Assembly: GCF_000621745.1 (NCBI RefSeq)
Contig: NZ_JHXK01000025.1
Span: 1 to 64,000 of the forward strand
Direction: 5' to 3'
DNA: 64,000 nucleotides
From: Clostridium beijerinckii HUN142
Lineage (GTDB): Bacteria; Bacillota; Clostridia; Clostridiales; Clostridiaceae
Program-made: the position numbers and the translations under genes
Shown here: positions 42,164 through 51,337 of the stretch, piece after piece
Layout of the letters: each line of letters starts with the position of its first letter
How positions within the stretch are numbered: the first letter of the stretch is position 1
Notes under the pieces: model-generated
The model's input: the letters and a program-made list of their open reading frames with translations, nothing else
What the model was told of the DNA's origin: nothing
Databases searched by the model: none

Positions 42164-43594
42164 TTATATTGCTTGATTTATTTTCTCTTTTGACTCTAGC
42201 GTTATTGAGGAATTCAATTGTGTCATTAAATTTGGGTCTAGAATTTGTTCTAATTCTTCAGAAGTTAATATTCCTTTAGCAAGAACAAGTTCCTTTATAG
42301 AAATTCCGGATTTCAATGATTCTTTTGCAATATCAGCAGAATTTTGGTATCCAATGTAAGGGCAAAGAGCTGTTACAATTCCAACACTATTGTCTAAAAG
42401 TTCTTTGCATCTTATTTCATTAGCAGTAATACCTAAAATACAATTATCAACTAAAGTAGCAGTAGCATTTTGAAGAGTTTCTAGTGATTCGAATAGTTTA
42501 TAGAATAGAACAGGTTCAAAAGCATTAAGTTCTAATTGACCGGCTTCGGCTGACATTGTTATTGTTAAATCATTACCTATAATGTTAAAGGCAACTTGTG
42601 AGACTACTTCTAAAATAACAGGGTTTACTTTGCCTGGCATTATAGAAGAACCATTCTGCATTGAAGGTAAGTTGATTTCGGCGAAACCTGTTTTGGGGCC
42701 ACTTGATAGTAATCTTAAATCATTTGCCATTTTAGACAAATTTACCGCACATGTTTTTAAAAGTCCTGAGATACTTACAAAACAGTCGAGATTTTGAGTT
42801 GCATCAATTAAATCATTTGATTGAGCAACATTAAGACCACAAACTTTTCTTAAATTAGGAGTTATATTATGAAAATATTCAGGGCTTACATTTATTGAAG
42901 TACCAATAGCTGTGCCCCCTATATTTAGAGTAAGCATATCTTTTTCTGCTTCTTTTAAGCGATCTATATCACGTTTTATCATTGATGCAAAAGCATTAAA
43001 TGATTGACCAAGTCTAATTGGAACTGCATCTTGAAGCTGAGTACGTCCCATCTTAATTATATTATTAAATTCCAGAGATTTTAATTTAAGAGTATTATAT
43101 AAACGTTGGAGTTCTGCAATAGTTTTTGGAAGTATTTTTAGAATTGTGAGTTTTCCTGCTGTAGGAAATACATCATTAGTAGATTGAGCCATATTTACGT
43201 GATCATTTGGGTGTACAACATTATAGCTGCCTTTAATTTCTCCAAGTAATTCAATTGCGCGATTGGCTATAACTTCATTGGCGTTCATGTTAGCAGAAGT
43301 ACCAGCACCGCCCTGAATTGGATCTACTATAAATTCTTCATGTAATTTTCCGCAGATAATTTCATCACAAGCATTTATTATAGCATTGGCAATAGTTGAA
43401 GTTAAGAAATTTGCATCTCTATTTGTAATAGCAGCAGCTTTTTTTATTTCAGCAAGACTTATTATAAATTCCTTATTTAATTTTCTTTGGGTGATAGGAA
43501 AATTGTTTTTTGCTCTTAATGATTGAATACCGTAATAAGCGCTGGCTGGTACCTCCATATTTCCTATTGAGTCAGATTCCATACGTGTTTTCAT
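42164..43594 (-). CDS. aspA: Aspartate ammonia-lyase
   Basis: A 476-residue fumarase/aspartase superfamily enzyme converting aspartate to fumarate and ammonia. Landmarks: RMESDSIGNMEVPASAYYGIQSLRA at the N-terminus (partly quoted), HPNDHVNMAQSTND, and the catalytic Ser loop GSSIMPGKVNPV. The ASAYYGIQ start and TINLGGTAIG-like block favour aspartase over fumarase. ATG 43594 follows GCGGGGAA at 8 bases; an ATG at 43615 lacks a ribosome site. Monocistronic on the minus strand. Confidence 0.9.
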   Translation of the reverse strand: MKTRMESDSIGNMEVPASAYYGIQSLRAKNNFPITQRKLNKEFIISLAEIKKAAAITNRDANFLTSTIANAIINACDEIICGKLHEEFIVDPIQGGAGTSANMNANEVIANRAIELLGEIKGSYNVVHPNDHVNMAQSTNDVFPTAGKLTILKILPKTIAELQRLYNTLKLKSLEFNNIIKMGRTQLQDAVPIRLGQSFNAFASMIKRDIDRLKEAEKDMLTLNIGGTAIGTSINVSPEYFHNITPNLRKVCGLNVAQSNDLIDATQNLDCFVSISGLLKTCAVNLSKMANDLRLLSSGPKTGFAEINLPSMQNGSSIMPGKVNPVILEVVSQVAFNIIGNDLTITMSAEAGQLELNAFEPVLFYKLFESLETLQNATATLVDNCILGITANEIRCKELLDNSVGIVTALCPYIGYQNSADIAKESLKSGISIKELVLAKGILTSEELEQILDPNLMTQLNSSITLESKEKINQAI

Positions 43595-43615
43595 TTTAAA
43601 ATTCCCCGCTTTCAT

Positions 43616-44240
43616 AATTTAAATCATTTAAAATATTTAGACTAATACATTACTTAAAATAATTTCTAATAACAAAAGATAAATTTATAATTAAGATATA
43701 TTTATCATTATTTTTTATTAATCTCTATGACTGAAGATTATCACGCTTTAAAATCAATGTAAATATTAGAAGCGAAATTGTGAATAAAAGCTAAAAATGA
43801 GTATAATATACTTAAATAAAATTATATGATATATAAAAATGCTTAATTTTATTAAGTTTGAAATTTTGAACAAAATACGAATATAAGTCTTGAATTATAT
43901 ATGAAAATTCGTAATGCTATCAAAGTTTGAGATAATATTTCACTTAATGATAAGAAATAATGTATAGAAACAATGAAATATTATAAAGGGTTAGTATAAA
44001 TAAGGAAAAAATTGAAGTATATGAGTGAAGTGACAATCGATATTATAAGATAAAGTTAATTTTTTAAATCAAAAACTCAAAAAGTACTTGTAAATTTCTG
44101 ATAACCACTTTAAAATATAAATAGAACAAATAGGCAATTTAAATAAGTATGCACTAAGGACAGAGTGTTGGAAATTTAATAAGAGAGCGCAAAGGGGCGT
44201 ATCAATAATCGGAAATTATTAGGATTATTTGATATGTTTT
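43616..44240. other. Long AT-rich intergenic stretch
   Basis: No coding frame or RNA gene recognised. Near 44190-44240 there is a terminator-like hairpin (ATCAATAATC / GATTATTTGAT then TTTTTTT), which has no gene directly upstream and immediately precedes a family C repeat. The aspA promoter must lie just after 43616 on the minus strand. Confidence 0.4.
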
Positions 44241-44432
44241 TTTATTCTTTAAGAAATTATAATTAAGTTAAATCTGTGGACAGTTTATATAACAGGTTAT
44301 TTAAGTAGGACTAAAAAGAATCGAAAGAATAAAAATAAATCTATTCGCCTGCCAAGTTTTTCTCACATTCGTTCGAAAAGGCAGATGCGTGAAAAAATCT
44401 CCGGCTCCACAGTCGCCTGAGATTTTGTTCTT
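44241..44432 (+). repeat. Family C repeat, long copy
   Basis: It starts TTTATTCTTTAAGAAATTAT, AGTTAAATCTGTGGAC, then ATATAACAGGTTATTTAA, AAAGAATAAAAATAAATC, CGCCTGCCAAG, CTCACATTCGTTCGAAAAGG, and the terminal hairpin AAAATCTCCGGC-TCCACAGTC-GCCTGAGATTTT followed by GTTCTT. This is the best-preserved copy. It begins in the T-run of a hairpin. Confidence 0.7.
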
Positions 44433-44482
44433 CTCTAATTTTGCTATTATAATTAATTCATAAGGAGATAGAGGTATAATAT

Positions 44483-44935
44483 ATGGACAAGATTGATTTT
44501 AAAATTATTGAACTTTTACAAAAAAATGCAAGGTATCCACTAAAGCATTTAGCAGAGGAAGTATTTTTATCAACCCCAGCAGTATCAGCACGTATTGAAA
44601 AATTGGAACAAGCAGGTGTAATTACAGGATATTCTGCACATGTTGCCCCATTAAAGTTAGGATATAATATTAAGGCATTTATTAATTTGGAAATGACTCC
44701 TAAACAAAAAACTGAATTTTATCCTTTCATATCAAATTGCCCAAATGTACTTGAGTGTAATTGTGTAACGGGTAAGTATTCGATGTTAATAAAGGTTGCT
44801 TATCACACAACTTTAGAATTGGATGCTTTTATTGGAGAATTACAAAAGTTTGGAAATACAGAAACTCAAATAGTTTTCTCTACAGCAGTTGAACATAGGG
44901 GAATAGATGTAACATCAGAAATTGGTGATAAATAG
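44483..44935 (+). CDS. Lrp/AsnC-family transcriptional regulator
   Basis: A 150-residue regulator with an N-terminal helix-turn-helix (DFKIIELLQKNARYPLKHLAEEVFLSTPAVSARIEKLEQAGVI, in part) and a C-terminal ligand-binding RAM domain (about 65-145). Lrp-type proteins bind amino acids and control their metabolism. The divergent neighbour 0.9 kb away is aspartase, a possible but unproven target. AAGGAGAT precedes the ATG. A perfect terminator follows. Confidence 0.9.
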   Translation: MDKIDFKIIELLQKNARYPLKHLAEEVFLSTPAVSARIEKLEQAGVITGYSAHVAPLKLGYNIKAFINLEMTPKQKTEFYPFISNCPNVLECNCVTGKYSMLIKVAYHTTLELDAFIGELQKFGNTETQIVFSTAVEHRGIDVTSEIGDK

Positions 44936-44950
44936 ACTTAAGAAGGCAAG

Positions 44951-44997
44951 AAAACTGTTCTAAATATAAACGCAATTTATATTTAGAACAGTTTTTA
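44951..44997 (+). terminator. Strong intrinsic terminator
   Basis: AAAACTGTTCTAAATATAAA pairs with TTTATATTTAGAACAGTTTT exactly, with T-run. Confidence 0.9.
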
Positions 44998-45131
44998 TAA
45001 TTACAACATAAAATATAGAATAATCTGGAGAGTTATATCATAGAAATATAATAGTATAAATATATGTCAAGGAAAGTTTCAATAAGAGATTAATTTGGAG
45101 TTATATATATGTATAGTTGGAGGGGAATATT

Positions 45132-45362
45132 GTGAGTGAATATGAAGAAAAGTTAAACGAAAATAAGAATATAATATTGAGAAACATTGAGCAAGGTAAA
45201 AAATCGGGTGTTAATAAAATCTCAGCCGTCTTTGCCATAAGTAAGCGAGATGAGCTGAGAAAAAACATGGTTACAGATTTGGCTACATGGCTGATTACTG
45301 ATGGATATAAAGTTTCTCTTAAAGAAGGAGAGCTTGAGATATTAACTATTGAGTGGGAATAG
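45132..45362 (+). CDS. Small protein of unknown function
   Basis: A 76-residue soluble protein with a charged helical N-terminal part (SEYEEKLNENKNIILRNIEQGK) and a C-terminal strand-rich end (GYKVSLKEGELEILTIEWE). GTG 45132 is placed 8 bases after TTGGAGGGG. No family recognised. It is the first of several very small genes between 45 and 48 kb. Confidence 0.6.
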   Translation: MSEYEEKLNENKNIILRNIEQGKKSGVNKISAVFAISKRDELRKNMVTDLATWLITDGYKVSLKEGELEILTIEWE

Positions 45363-45571
45363 AAACAAAAGTGCATACTAACCCTCCCAATAAGAGGGTT
45401 TACATATATGCTGTATGAAAAATATATTATAAACGCATTAACATAAATCATCAAGTCCATTCATAACAAATAAATTTAAAAGACACTAAGATATCAGCAA
45501 TATTTTAAATATCTAGAACAGTAAAAAAATAAATTAATATGGTATTTTCCATTACTTAATATCAAGTAATT

Positions 45572-45600
45572 AAGCACCTAGAGGTTTAGGTGCTTTTTGT
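45572..45600 (+). terminator. Intrinsic terminator
   Basis: AAGCACCTA pairs with TAGGTGCTT, followed by TTTG. A weaker hairpin ACCCTC/GAGGGT lies at 45378-45400, closer to the upstream gene. A short family C start abuts its T-run. Confidence 0.7.
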
Positions 45601-45622
45601 TATTCTCTAGGAAATTATAAAG
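45598..45622 (+). repeat. Family C repeat, 5'-end fragment
   Basis: TGTTATTCTCTAGGAAATTA matches the start of family C; the homology stops after that. The rest of 45363-45835 holds nothing recognisable. Confidence 0.4.
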
Positions 45623-45835
45623 ATTTAATGCAAAAATATTGTTGTTTTATAGTCATATTTGTACGTTTAGAGTAAAAGGTATTTTTAAAGTTTGAATATT
45701 ATGATAACATTTACAATATAAGGAATGAAATGTTTATAAAATTAAATACTTAATTTAAATTTTTTCTTTAGAATTTGCTACACAAATTTTAACAACTTAA
45801 TTGTATTCTATAAAATATTAAAGGGGATGAGGTGC

Positions 45836-46009
45836 ATGGGGAATATAATTAAAATAAACATATATTATGCAGAATTTACAAGAAAAAATAAGGACAAATT
45901 AAGATTAGAAACAGTGGAAAAGTCCATTTTAAAGTATGATAAATGGATAAAGGATACAAATAGAAAAGATAATATAGAAACTTATGAGGAATTTTTACGA
46001 GTTCAATAA
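45836..46009 (+). CDS. Very small charged protein
   Basis: A 57-residue basic protein, GNIIKINIYYAEFTRKNKDK and onward, ending ETYEEFLRVQ. ATG 45836 follows AAAGGGGATGAGG. No family recognised. Size and composition suggest a small regulatory protein; a conserved terminator follows at once. Confidence 0.5.
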   Translation: MGNIIKINIYYAEFTRKNKDKLRLETVEKSILKYDKWIKDTNRKDNIETYEEFLRVQ

Positions 46010-46010
46010 G

Positions 46011-46067
46011 AATGCTAGAGGAGAGTAAGTTATATGAATAGTGCTTGCCATCCTCTAGCATTTTTGG
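46011..46067 (+). terminator. Intrinsic terminator
   Basis: AATGCTAGAGGA pairs with TCCTCTAGCATT, followed by TTTTT. Bases 46068-46486 downstream hold only a doubtful 35-codon frame (ATG near 46254, no ribosome site). Confidence 0.75.
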
Positions 46068-46486
46068 TGTTAATTTGTTTATTATATTCAGTTAATACGC
46101 ATAGAAAACAAAATAGAATTAGTTTTGTTATATAAAGTAACTAGTTGAGCTATAGAGACTATATTCATTACTAGTGCTTAGTTAATTGGACAATTTTCTA
46201 CAGATGTAGATACTTTAAATATAAGAAAGATATCTAAAGTACGAAAAGAAAAATGAAAGTATTAGAATGGCAAATAAAAGATATAGACATAAGTATTAGA
46301 AATTTTCATAAATATATTAATGTGGATACATATAAACATAGGGTAGGATATCCGAAATAATTTACAAGTTCAATAATCATAGTCGTGTTGAAGTTGAGAT
46401 GAAAAGATGGGTTATAAAACTAGAAAAAAGGAAATTTAATATAACCTTTATAAAATTAATAATCTAAAATAAGGGAGAGGTTTGAA

Positions 46487-46717
46487 ATGGTTAAAGATGA
46501 GCTTAAAGATTTAGTAAAAGAGTATAATGATGAAAGTTGTTCATGGTGCAAGAACGAATCGAACTGTTTTTATAAGAGAAAGGCAATGGAAGCTACTAGA
46601 GAAGCCATAAAAGAAATTATGATCTGCACATCTGCTTATTGTAGTGGAAAAGTTAATTGTGATTATTATAAAAAGGACGATGAGAAATACAATCTGTATA
46701 ATGTTGAAGGCTGTTAG
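46487..46717 (+). CDS. Small Cys-rich protein
   Basis: A 76-residue protein with Cys pairs suited to metal binding: CSWCKNESNCFYKRK near residues 18-30 and CTSAYCSGKVNCDYY near 48-60, plus a terminal Cys. The repeated C-x2-C/C-x6-C pattern might coordinate zinc or iron. No family recognised. GGGAGAGG precedes the ATG and a terminator follows. Confidence 0.6.
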   Translation: MVKDELKDLVKEYNDESCSWCKNESNCFYKRKAMEATREAIKEIMICTSAYCSGKVNCDYYKKDDEKYNLYNVEGC

Positions 46718-46738
46718 AAATAACGGATAATTTGATGT

Positions 46739-46770
46739 AAGGTGCTACGTTTTATTGTAGTACCTTTTTA
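46739..46770 (+). terminator. Intrinsic terminator
   Basis: AAGGTGCTAC pairs with GTAGTACCTT with one mismatch, followed by TTTT. Confidence 0.75.
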
Positions 46771-46930
46771 ATTAAATAGAAGTAAAGCGATGGAGTTATT
46801 TGATGCCAATATTAAATAAATTAGAAGAAAATATATACTAGTTAGGAATATAATTAAATGTTGGTCATATACATTTATATTGTCTGATAATATTATAGGA
46901 CTAATATATGGATGCGTTATGGAGGGCAAT

Positions 46931-47116
46931 ATGAAATTTGACTATAATTTACTAATTTTACTACTAATTAATTTCTTTTTGTTATTCATAGTTATAGGTG
47001 TAGCTCTTAAGGTAGTTAGAGGTTATAAAGCACATATAGACAGGAATAAAAAAATTGAACAGAAATTTGATGAAATATTGAATGAGTTTATAATAAAAAC
47101 ATTAAGTAATAAATGA
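46931..47116 (+). CDS. Small single-pass membrane protein
   Basis: A 61-residue protein with one strongly hydrophobic segment (about 6-27) and a charged helical tail (KAHIDRNKKIEQKFDEILNE) that may form a coiled coil. ATG 46931 lies 4 bases after GGAGGGC; the frame opens at 46880 without support. The layout resembles small membrane anchors or phage lysis accessory proteins; no function assigned. Confidence 0.5.
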   Translation: MKFDYNLLILLLINFFLLFIVIGVALKVVRGYKAHIDRNKKIEQKFDEILNEFIIKTLSNK

Positions 47117-47318
47117 AATATTAATAAGAATGTCGCTGTTTTAAGAAAAAATATATCAATGAATAACATATAAGTAAAGCTACTAAGAGACATGTACTAA
47201 TATTAGCTAATACAAGCTATCAATACTACTTTTGTTAATATTTTTATAGATTATATTTTGTGCTATTGGTTAATATATTACTGCCAAACAAAATTAAAAT
47301 AAAAGGAGGTAGATTCAA

Positions 47319-47525
47319 ATGGCATCAAATAATAGTGGAAGAAACAGAACATTAGTACCTGAAGCAAAGCAAGGTTTAAACAGATTAAAAACTGAGGTTG
47401 CATCAGAAATTGGGCTACAAAACTACGAGAGCATCGATAAAGGGAACCTATCTTCAAGACAAAATGGTAGCGTTGGTGGAGAAATGGTAAAAAGAATGAT
47501 AGAAAGCTACGAACAAGGGTTATAA
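47319..47525 (+). CDS. ssp: Alpha/beta-type small acid-soluble spore protein
   Basis: A 68-residue DNA-binding spore protein. The germination protease site lies in LKTEVASEIG, and the C-terminal block YESIDKGNLSSRQNGSVGGEMVKRMI is the family signature (partly quoted). It coats spore DNA and protects it from UV and heat, and is degraded on germination. Expected to be driven by the forespore factor sigma-G. AAAAGGAGGT precedes the ATG. Its presence shows the host makes endospores. Confidence 0.96.
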   Translation: MASNNSGRNRTLVPEAKQGLNRLKTEVASEIGLQNYESIDKGNLSSRQNGSVGGEMVKRMIESYEQGL

Positions 47526-47539
47526 AAAATAACTATATA

Positions 47540-47573
47540 AAAAGGCATTCATAGAAATATGAATGCCTTTTTT
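47540..47573 (+). terminator. Intrinsic terminator
   Basis: AAAGGCATTCATA pairs with TATGAATGCCTTT, followed by TTT. Confidence 0.85.
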
Positions 47574-47688
47574 AATATAAAGTATATTTTCTGTTAACTC
47601 TTAAAAAATAATTTCCTCTTTTTTATATAACTGGTTATATATTTTGTTTGATTATATATATTTAATTATATATAGAGGAGGGAGATTT

Positions 47689-47919
47689 ATGTTAGATGGT
47701 AAAAAAGAGATATTAACAATGTTTAAAAATAAAAATGATGGTTTGACGTTTGAAGAAATACACACTAATAAGAAATTTCAACCAGAGGTATATTTCAAAA
47801 ATGGAAGCCTAACTAAAATAAATATTTTTTTAGTTGGAGCACTAAATCAAATGGTGAATAGCGGCATAATAGTTTGGAGACAAGGAAAGTATTACTTAAA
47901 AGAAAACGATATAGTTTAA
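47689..47919 (+). CDS. Small protein, possibly winged-helix
   Basis: A 76-residue soluble protein. The pattern DGKKEILTMFKNKNDGLTFEEI (helix-turn), then LVGALNQMVNSGIIVWRQGKYYL (helix, strand, wing) resembles a winged helix-turn-helix, but this is by eye only. ATG 47689 follows AGGAGGGAG; the frame opens at 47644. A bidirectional terminator follows. Confidence 0.5.
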   Translation: MLDGKKEILTMFKNKNDGLTFEEIHTNKKFQPEVYFKNGSLTKINIFLVGALNQMVNSGIIVWRQGKYYLKENDIV

Positions 47920-47930
47920 TTTTATAATGA

Positions 47931-47979
47931 AAAATAAGCGAAGAAAATTAGATAATATTACATTTTCTTTGCTTATTTA
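47931..47979. terminator. Bidirectional terminator
   Basis: AAATAAGCGAAGAAAAT pairs with ATTTTCTTTGCTTATTT with one mismatch. It separates convergent genes. Confidence 0.8.
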
Positions 47980-47995
47980 CTGTTTATGATCAAGA

Positions 47996-49972
47996 TCAAG
48001 CATCTTCTAAAACTTTATATAAAAATTTTATAATATCTTGAACATTTAATCCATCATGTCCTTTTTCTGGCTCATAGCGTAAAATTATTTTAATATTATT
48101 AAAGTCGCTAATATCCTTCATACGTTCCATTCTTTCTAACAGTGGTACAATTTGGGTTGAATTATCTGCATGAGAGCATAAATTAGCATGGATATATAAT
48201 TTAGGCACATAATTGTTCCTTTCAAAGGCATCTACTACATTAAATCGCTCTTTGTATTTTATGAAAGGTTTATCATCATCAAAGCAAAGTGATACAACAG
48301 TTTCAAATGCTTCCTTAACAATCCAATTGGAAATGTCAAATTGTGAGTTATCGACAACTACTGATGATCCTCTAAGATATATTCCCATAATTACTGAAAG
48401 ATAACCACCTGCTGATGTGCCATAAATAACTGTATTTTTGAGTTGAATCTTCATTTTTTCAATAAGTTGTTTTAATATTAAGCTGCTGTTTTCGAGATAA
48501 TAATTTTTGTTTTTTCCAACGCCCCAAGCAACTTGTAAATATCCATTTACGTAAAGTGTGGGATCCATACAAAAGATGGAAGATGTTTTTAACATGTGTG
48601 ACCAACTATGCCTTTGGAAAATTGGTACATCAACATTACCACCAGCGACAGCACCATTGTTAAAAACAATAAGTTTATCATTTCCGCTTTTTCTGTTTAT
48701 TAGATATTCATAAGGAATGCCATTTTTGATAATTCTGAGTACATATATATAATCAGTTGGTATTTTAAGTTCATTTAGCTCAGAATAATCTATTGTGATC
48801 TCTGGATATGGAAGTTTTATATACTTTGTATTACTTGTTTTTTGTATGGTGTTATCGATTATTAATTCAGTTTTCTTAACTTCTGTCATAAGATCATACT
48901 CATCGCCAATATTAAAGACACCATTGTATCTGTAGGGATTGTCCAAATACCAAAATAAAATTCCAAATAGTTCTTTTTCATCAAAGTTAATTATATTACC
49001 ACAGTTGTATTTTTCTATTAGTTCTTTTGCTACACCAACATCCGTTGAAATAATAGGAGTATTTAATAGTACGCTTTCAACTAAAGCAAGAGAAAAACCT
49101 TCACTAAGAGAAGTTAATATTGTTGCTGTTGAGTTTTTTATATAAGGATATGGATTTTCCACATATCCCAAAATTTTAACATTCGTTGTGAGTTCATTGT
49201 CTTCTATATATTTTTGGAGAACTGATTTGTAATTACCATCGCCCAAAAGATAAATCATAAAGTCATCGCGATACAGTTTAAGCTCTTTGGCAGCTTTTAG
49301 CAGCAACATTTGATTTTTGTTGAAGTCAAGTCTAGCAACAGATGTAAAGAGCATTTTATCAGGTATATTAATCTTTTCATTACTTAAAATCTGGATTTTT
49401 TCTTGATTAACAGAGTTTGAAATTTTGACAACATTTTCTGTTATTCCAAAAAGCTCAGACAAAGATTTCTCTACTACATCTGAAATTACTACTATAGAAT
49501 CAAATCGCTTTAAAACTGAAGCTTGCATTTCATGCTCTTGTTTTATTTGTAAATATTCTTTTGAATCTTTGTTAAGCCAACTATAGTCAAGCTCACGCAT
49601 ATCACCTCTAATCCAAATTATTTTTGTTGTACAATTTAAATATGAGGCAAAGTAAGAGGGAGCACTGTGATTACAAGCAATGACACAATCATATTTTTCA
49701 TTAATTAGTTTATTGAAAAGTAATGGAGACACAAGTAACTTATAATAGTAATCAAGGGACTCTTTTTCATTATAGCCCTCCTTTGTAGAATCAATAAGCG
49801 CATCTAGTATTTTAATATTACTATTGTAGACATGGACGTCGGAGGTTTTAAATAATGGTAAGATGCTTATATCATATTTATATTTATCTAATAGATTTAA
49901 AACATCTGCTAAAGATTTTTCTGTTCCGTAGCCAGAAGTTATATTCCAAGTTATAAACAATAATTTTTTCAT
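47996..49972 (-). CDS. Glycosyltransferase family 4 - alpha/beta hydrolase fusion
   Basis: A 658-residue two-domain protein. Residues about 1-375 are a GT-B glycosyltransferase: SGYGTEKSLADV near the start, VARLDFNKNQMLLLKAA (about 212-228), LLGDGNY (243) and the nucleotide-sugar E-x7-E motif at Glu291/Glu299 in EGFSLALVE, then TDVGVAKELI. Residues about 400-658 look like a serine hydrolase: GTSAGGYLS with nucleophile Ser520, an Asp in the VVDNSQFD region, and a probable catalytic His in EKGHDGLN near the end. This recalls the Asp2-type hydrolases of accessory Sec systems. It may transfer a sugar and remove or add an acyl group on the same glycan. No glycan gene cluster is adjacent. A terminator shared with the convergent gene follows. 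Confidence 0.8.
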   Translation of the reverse strand: MKKLLFITWNITSGYGTEKSLADVLNLLDKYKYDISILPLFKTSDVHVYNSNIKILDALIDSTKEGYNEKESLDYYYKLLVSPLLFNKLINEKYDCVIACNHSAPSYFASYLNCTTKIIWIRGDMRELDYSWLNKDSKEYLQIKQEHEMQASVLKRFDSIVVISDVVEKSLSELFGITENVVKISNSVNQEKIQILSNEKINIPDKMLFTSVARLDFNKNQMLLLKAAKELKLYRDDFMIYLLGDGNYKSVLQKYIEDNELTTNVKILGYVENPYPYIKNSTATILTSLSEGFSLALVESVLLNTPIISTDVGVAKELIEKYNCGNIINFDEKELFGILFWYLDNPYRYNGVFNIGDEYDLMTEVKKTELIIDNTIQKTSNTKYIKLPYPEITIDYSELNELKIPTDYIYVLRIIKNGIPYEYLINRKSGNDKLIVFNNGAVAGGNVDVPIFQRHSWSHMLKTSSIFCMDPTLYVNGYLQVAWGVGKNKNYYLENSSLILKQLIEKMKIQLKNTVIYGTSAGGYLSVIMGIYLRGSSVVVDNSQFDISNWIVKEAFETVVSLCFDDDKPFIKYKERFNVVDAFERNNYVPKLYIHANLCSHADNSTQIVPLLERMERMKDISDFNNIKIILRYEPEKGHDGLNVQDIIKFLYKVLEDA

Positions 49973-50187
49973 TAGTTCACCTTCTTATTAGATTATATGT
50001 CAAGGCAACAGAATTTCACTTTCCTACTAATATATGAAAAGTAACATAGTTTTGTGAATTACGTAATTAAGTTAACTTATGGATTGAGTGGAGGAAAAAT
50101 ACTTAGGTGTAATACTAATTCCTTCTTTTGATTTTTTGAAGAAAATAAAGTATAATTAAATACATATAAAAAAGGAGGGCGAATTTT

Positions 50188-50694
50188 GTGGAATTATTTG
50201 AGGTAGGGAAACCATTTAAGAATGGTATAACAAGATATCCAGAGGGAATAAATTTTGATATAAACCAAAATGGATGTAATTTATTAATTTATACTACAAA
50301 ATTTACAGAAGAATCTAGACAAGCTATTATAAAAGGTGATTTGAAATACGGATATTTCAAAGAAGATAATGTGATTATTATGCTATTTAAGTTCGGCAAT
50401 CACCAATGGATAGAAGTTCCGTATTCTATACATATGTGTAAAAATTCTGTTCAATTGAAAGAAGTTACAGAAACTGAAGGATTTTCGCTTAATATATATA
50501 TCATTGATTCGGGAACAGGCGTTTTAGAAGATGCTAGACAAGTTGAACTTGATATTAGATTATCTAAAATGTTAAGAGATGACGTTTTAGAGCAGAAGAG
50601 TATGCCATATAGTGGATTTAATATTAGAGTGAGTGAGTTTAATAGAAAGTATTCAACTAAAGCTTTAGTTAGTATGTCTAGAGCATTAGTTTAA
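50188..50694 (+). CDS. Protein of unknown function, 168 residues
   Basis: A soluble protein, mostly beta in appearance, beginning ELFEVGKPFKNGITRYPEG and ending in a helical tail (KYSTKALVSMSRALV). The middle contains ILFKFGNHQWIEVPYSIHM-like and GTGVLEDARQVELD stretches. No family recognised. Starts at GTG 50188, 8 bases after AAGGAGGG. Divergent from the glycosyltransferase fusion. Confidence 0.6.
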   Translation: MELFEVGKPFKNGITRYPEGINFDINQNGCNLLIYTTKFTEESRQAIIKGDLKYGYFKEDNVIIMLFKFGNHQWIEVPYSIHMCKNSVQLKEVTETEGFSLNIYIIDSGTGVLEDARQVELDIRLSKMLRDDVLEQKSMPYSGFNIRVSEFNRKYSTKALVSMSRALV

Positions 50695-50906
50695 AATCAT
50701 TTTGGCTGCACAACTGATATTTTAAATTAAGATGTTTCATTGAGATTTTTAGAATATATATAAATATTAATTTATAGAATGTATAAGGGAGCATAATATT
50801 ATTTTTATAAGCTAATTGTTATTTATAAGTTTAATCACTAGATTTTAGATATTGAAATAACGATTCTTAATTTATATAATTTTAGTAACAGAAAGGGGTG
50901 GAAGCT

Positions 50907-51209
50907 ATGAAAGTTGAGTTTTGTCTTGTAGAAAGTGATGATATTGTATTTACAAAAGATTCTAATGATTTGAAAGATATAATAAATGTCATTACCAAAG
51001 TAGGAACAGAGATCAATTTGTTTTTTAGCAAAGATGATTTCATCCATGGTTATGTACAAAATGTAGCATATCAAGTTAACGCAGAAAGTAACGATGAGAG
51101 TTTAGTAATATATTTTTCAAATGACTATAAAAAATCTAAGAATACAGAACGAATATCAGCTGAACATTTAAGTACTACGAAATTAAATGCTAAAAATAAT
51201 GACAAGTAA
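50907..51209 (+). CDS. Protein of unknown function, 100 residues
   Basis: A small acidic soluble protein with strand-rich N-terminus (KVEFCLVESDDIVFTKDS) and a Lys/Asn-rich tail (STTKLNAKNNDK). No family recognised. ATG 50907 follows AAAGGGGTGG. A terminator follows directly. Confidence 0.55.
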   Translation: MKVEFCLVESDDIVFTKDSNDLKDIINVITKVGTEINLFFSKDDFIHGYVQNVAYQVNAESNDESLVIYFSNDYKKSKNTERISAEHLSTTKLNAKNNDK

Positions 51210-51215
51210 GAATTA

Positions 51216-51268
51216 AGGTGAGATAGTAAATTTTTATAATTATATTTACTGTTTCACCTTGATTTTTT
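51216..51268 (+). terminator. Intrinsic terminator
   Basis: AAGGTGA..TAGTAAAT pairs with ATTTACT..TTCACCTT, followed by GATTTTTT. Confidence 0.8.
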
Positions 51269-51337
51269 GTTGTGTTATATAAAGAATTAAATATATGTCG
51301 CAATTGAATCTCTTCAGGTCATTCTCAAGTGAATGAT

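Noticed and set aside
46254-46361. 35-codon frame MKVLEWQIKD...
   Set aside because: No convincing ribosome site, no recognisable family, and codon content expected from AT-rich DNA.
50838-51074. Minus-strand frame opposite the 50907 gene
   Set aside because: Shadow of the plus-strand gene; no ribosome site or plausible composition.
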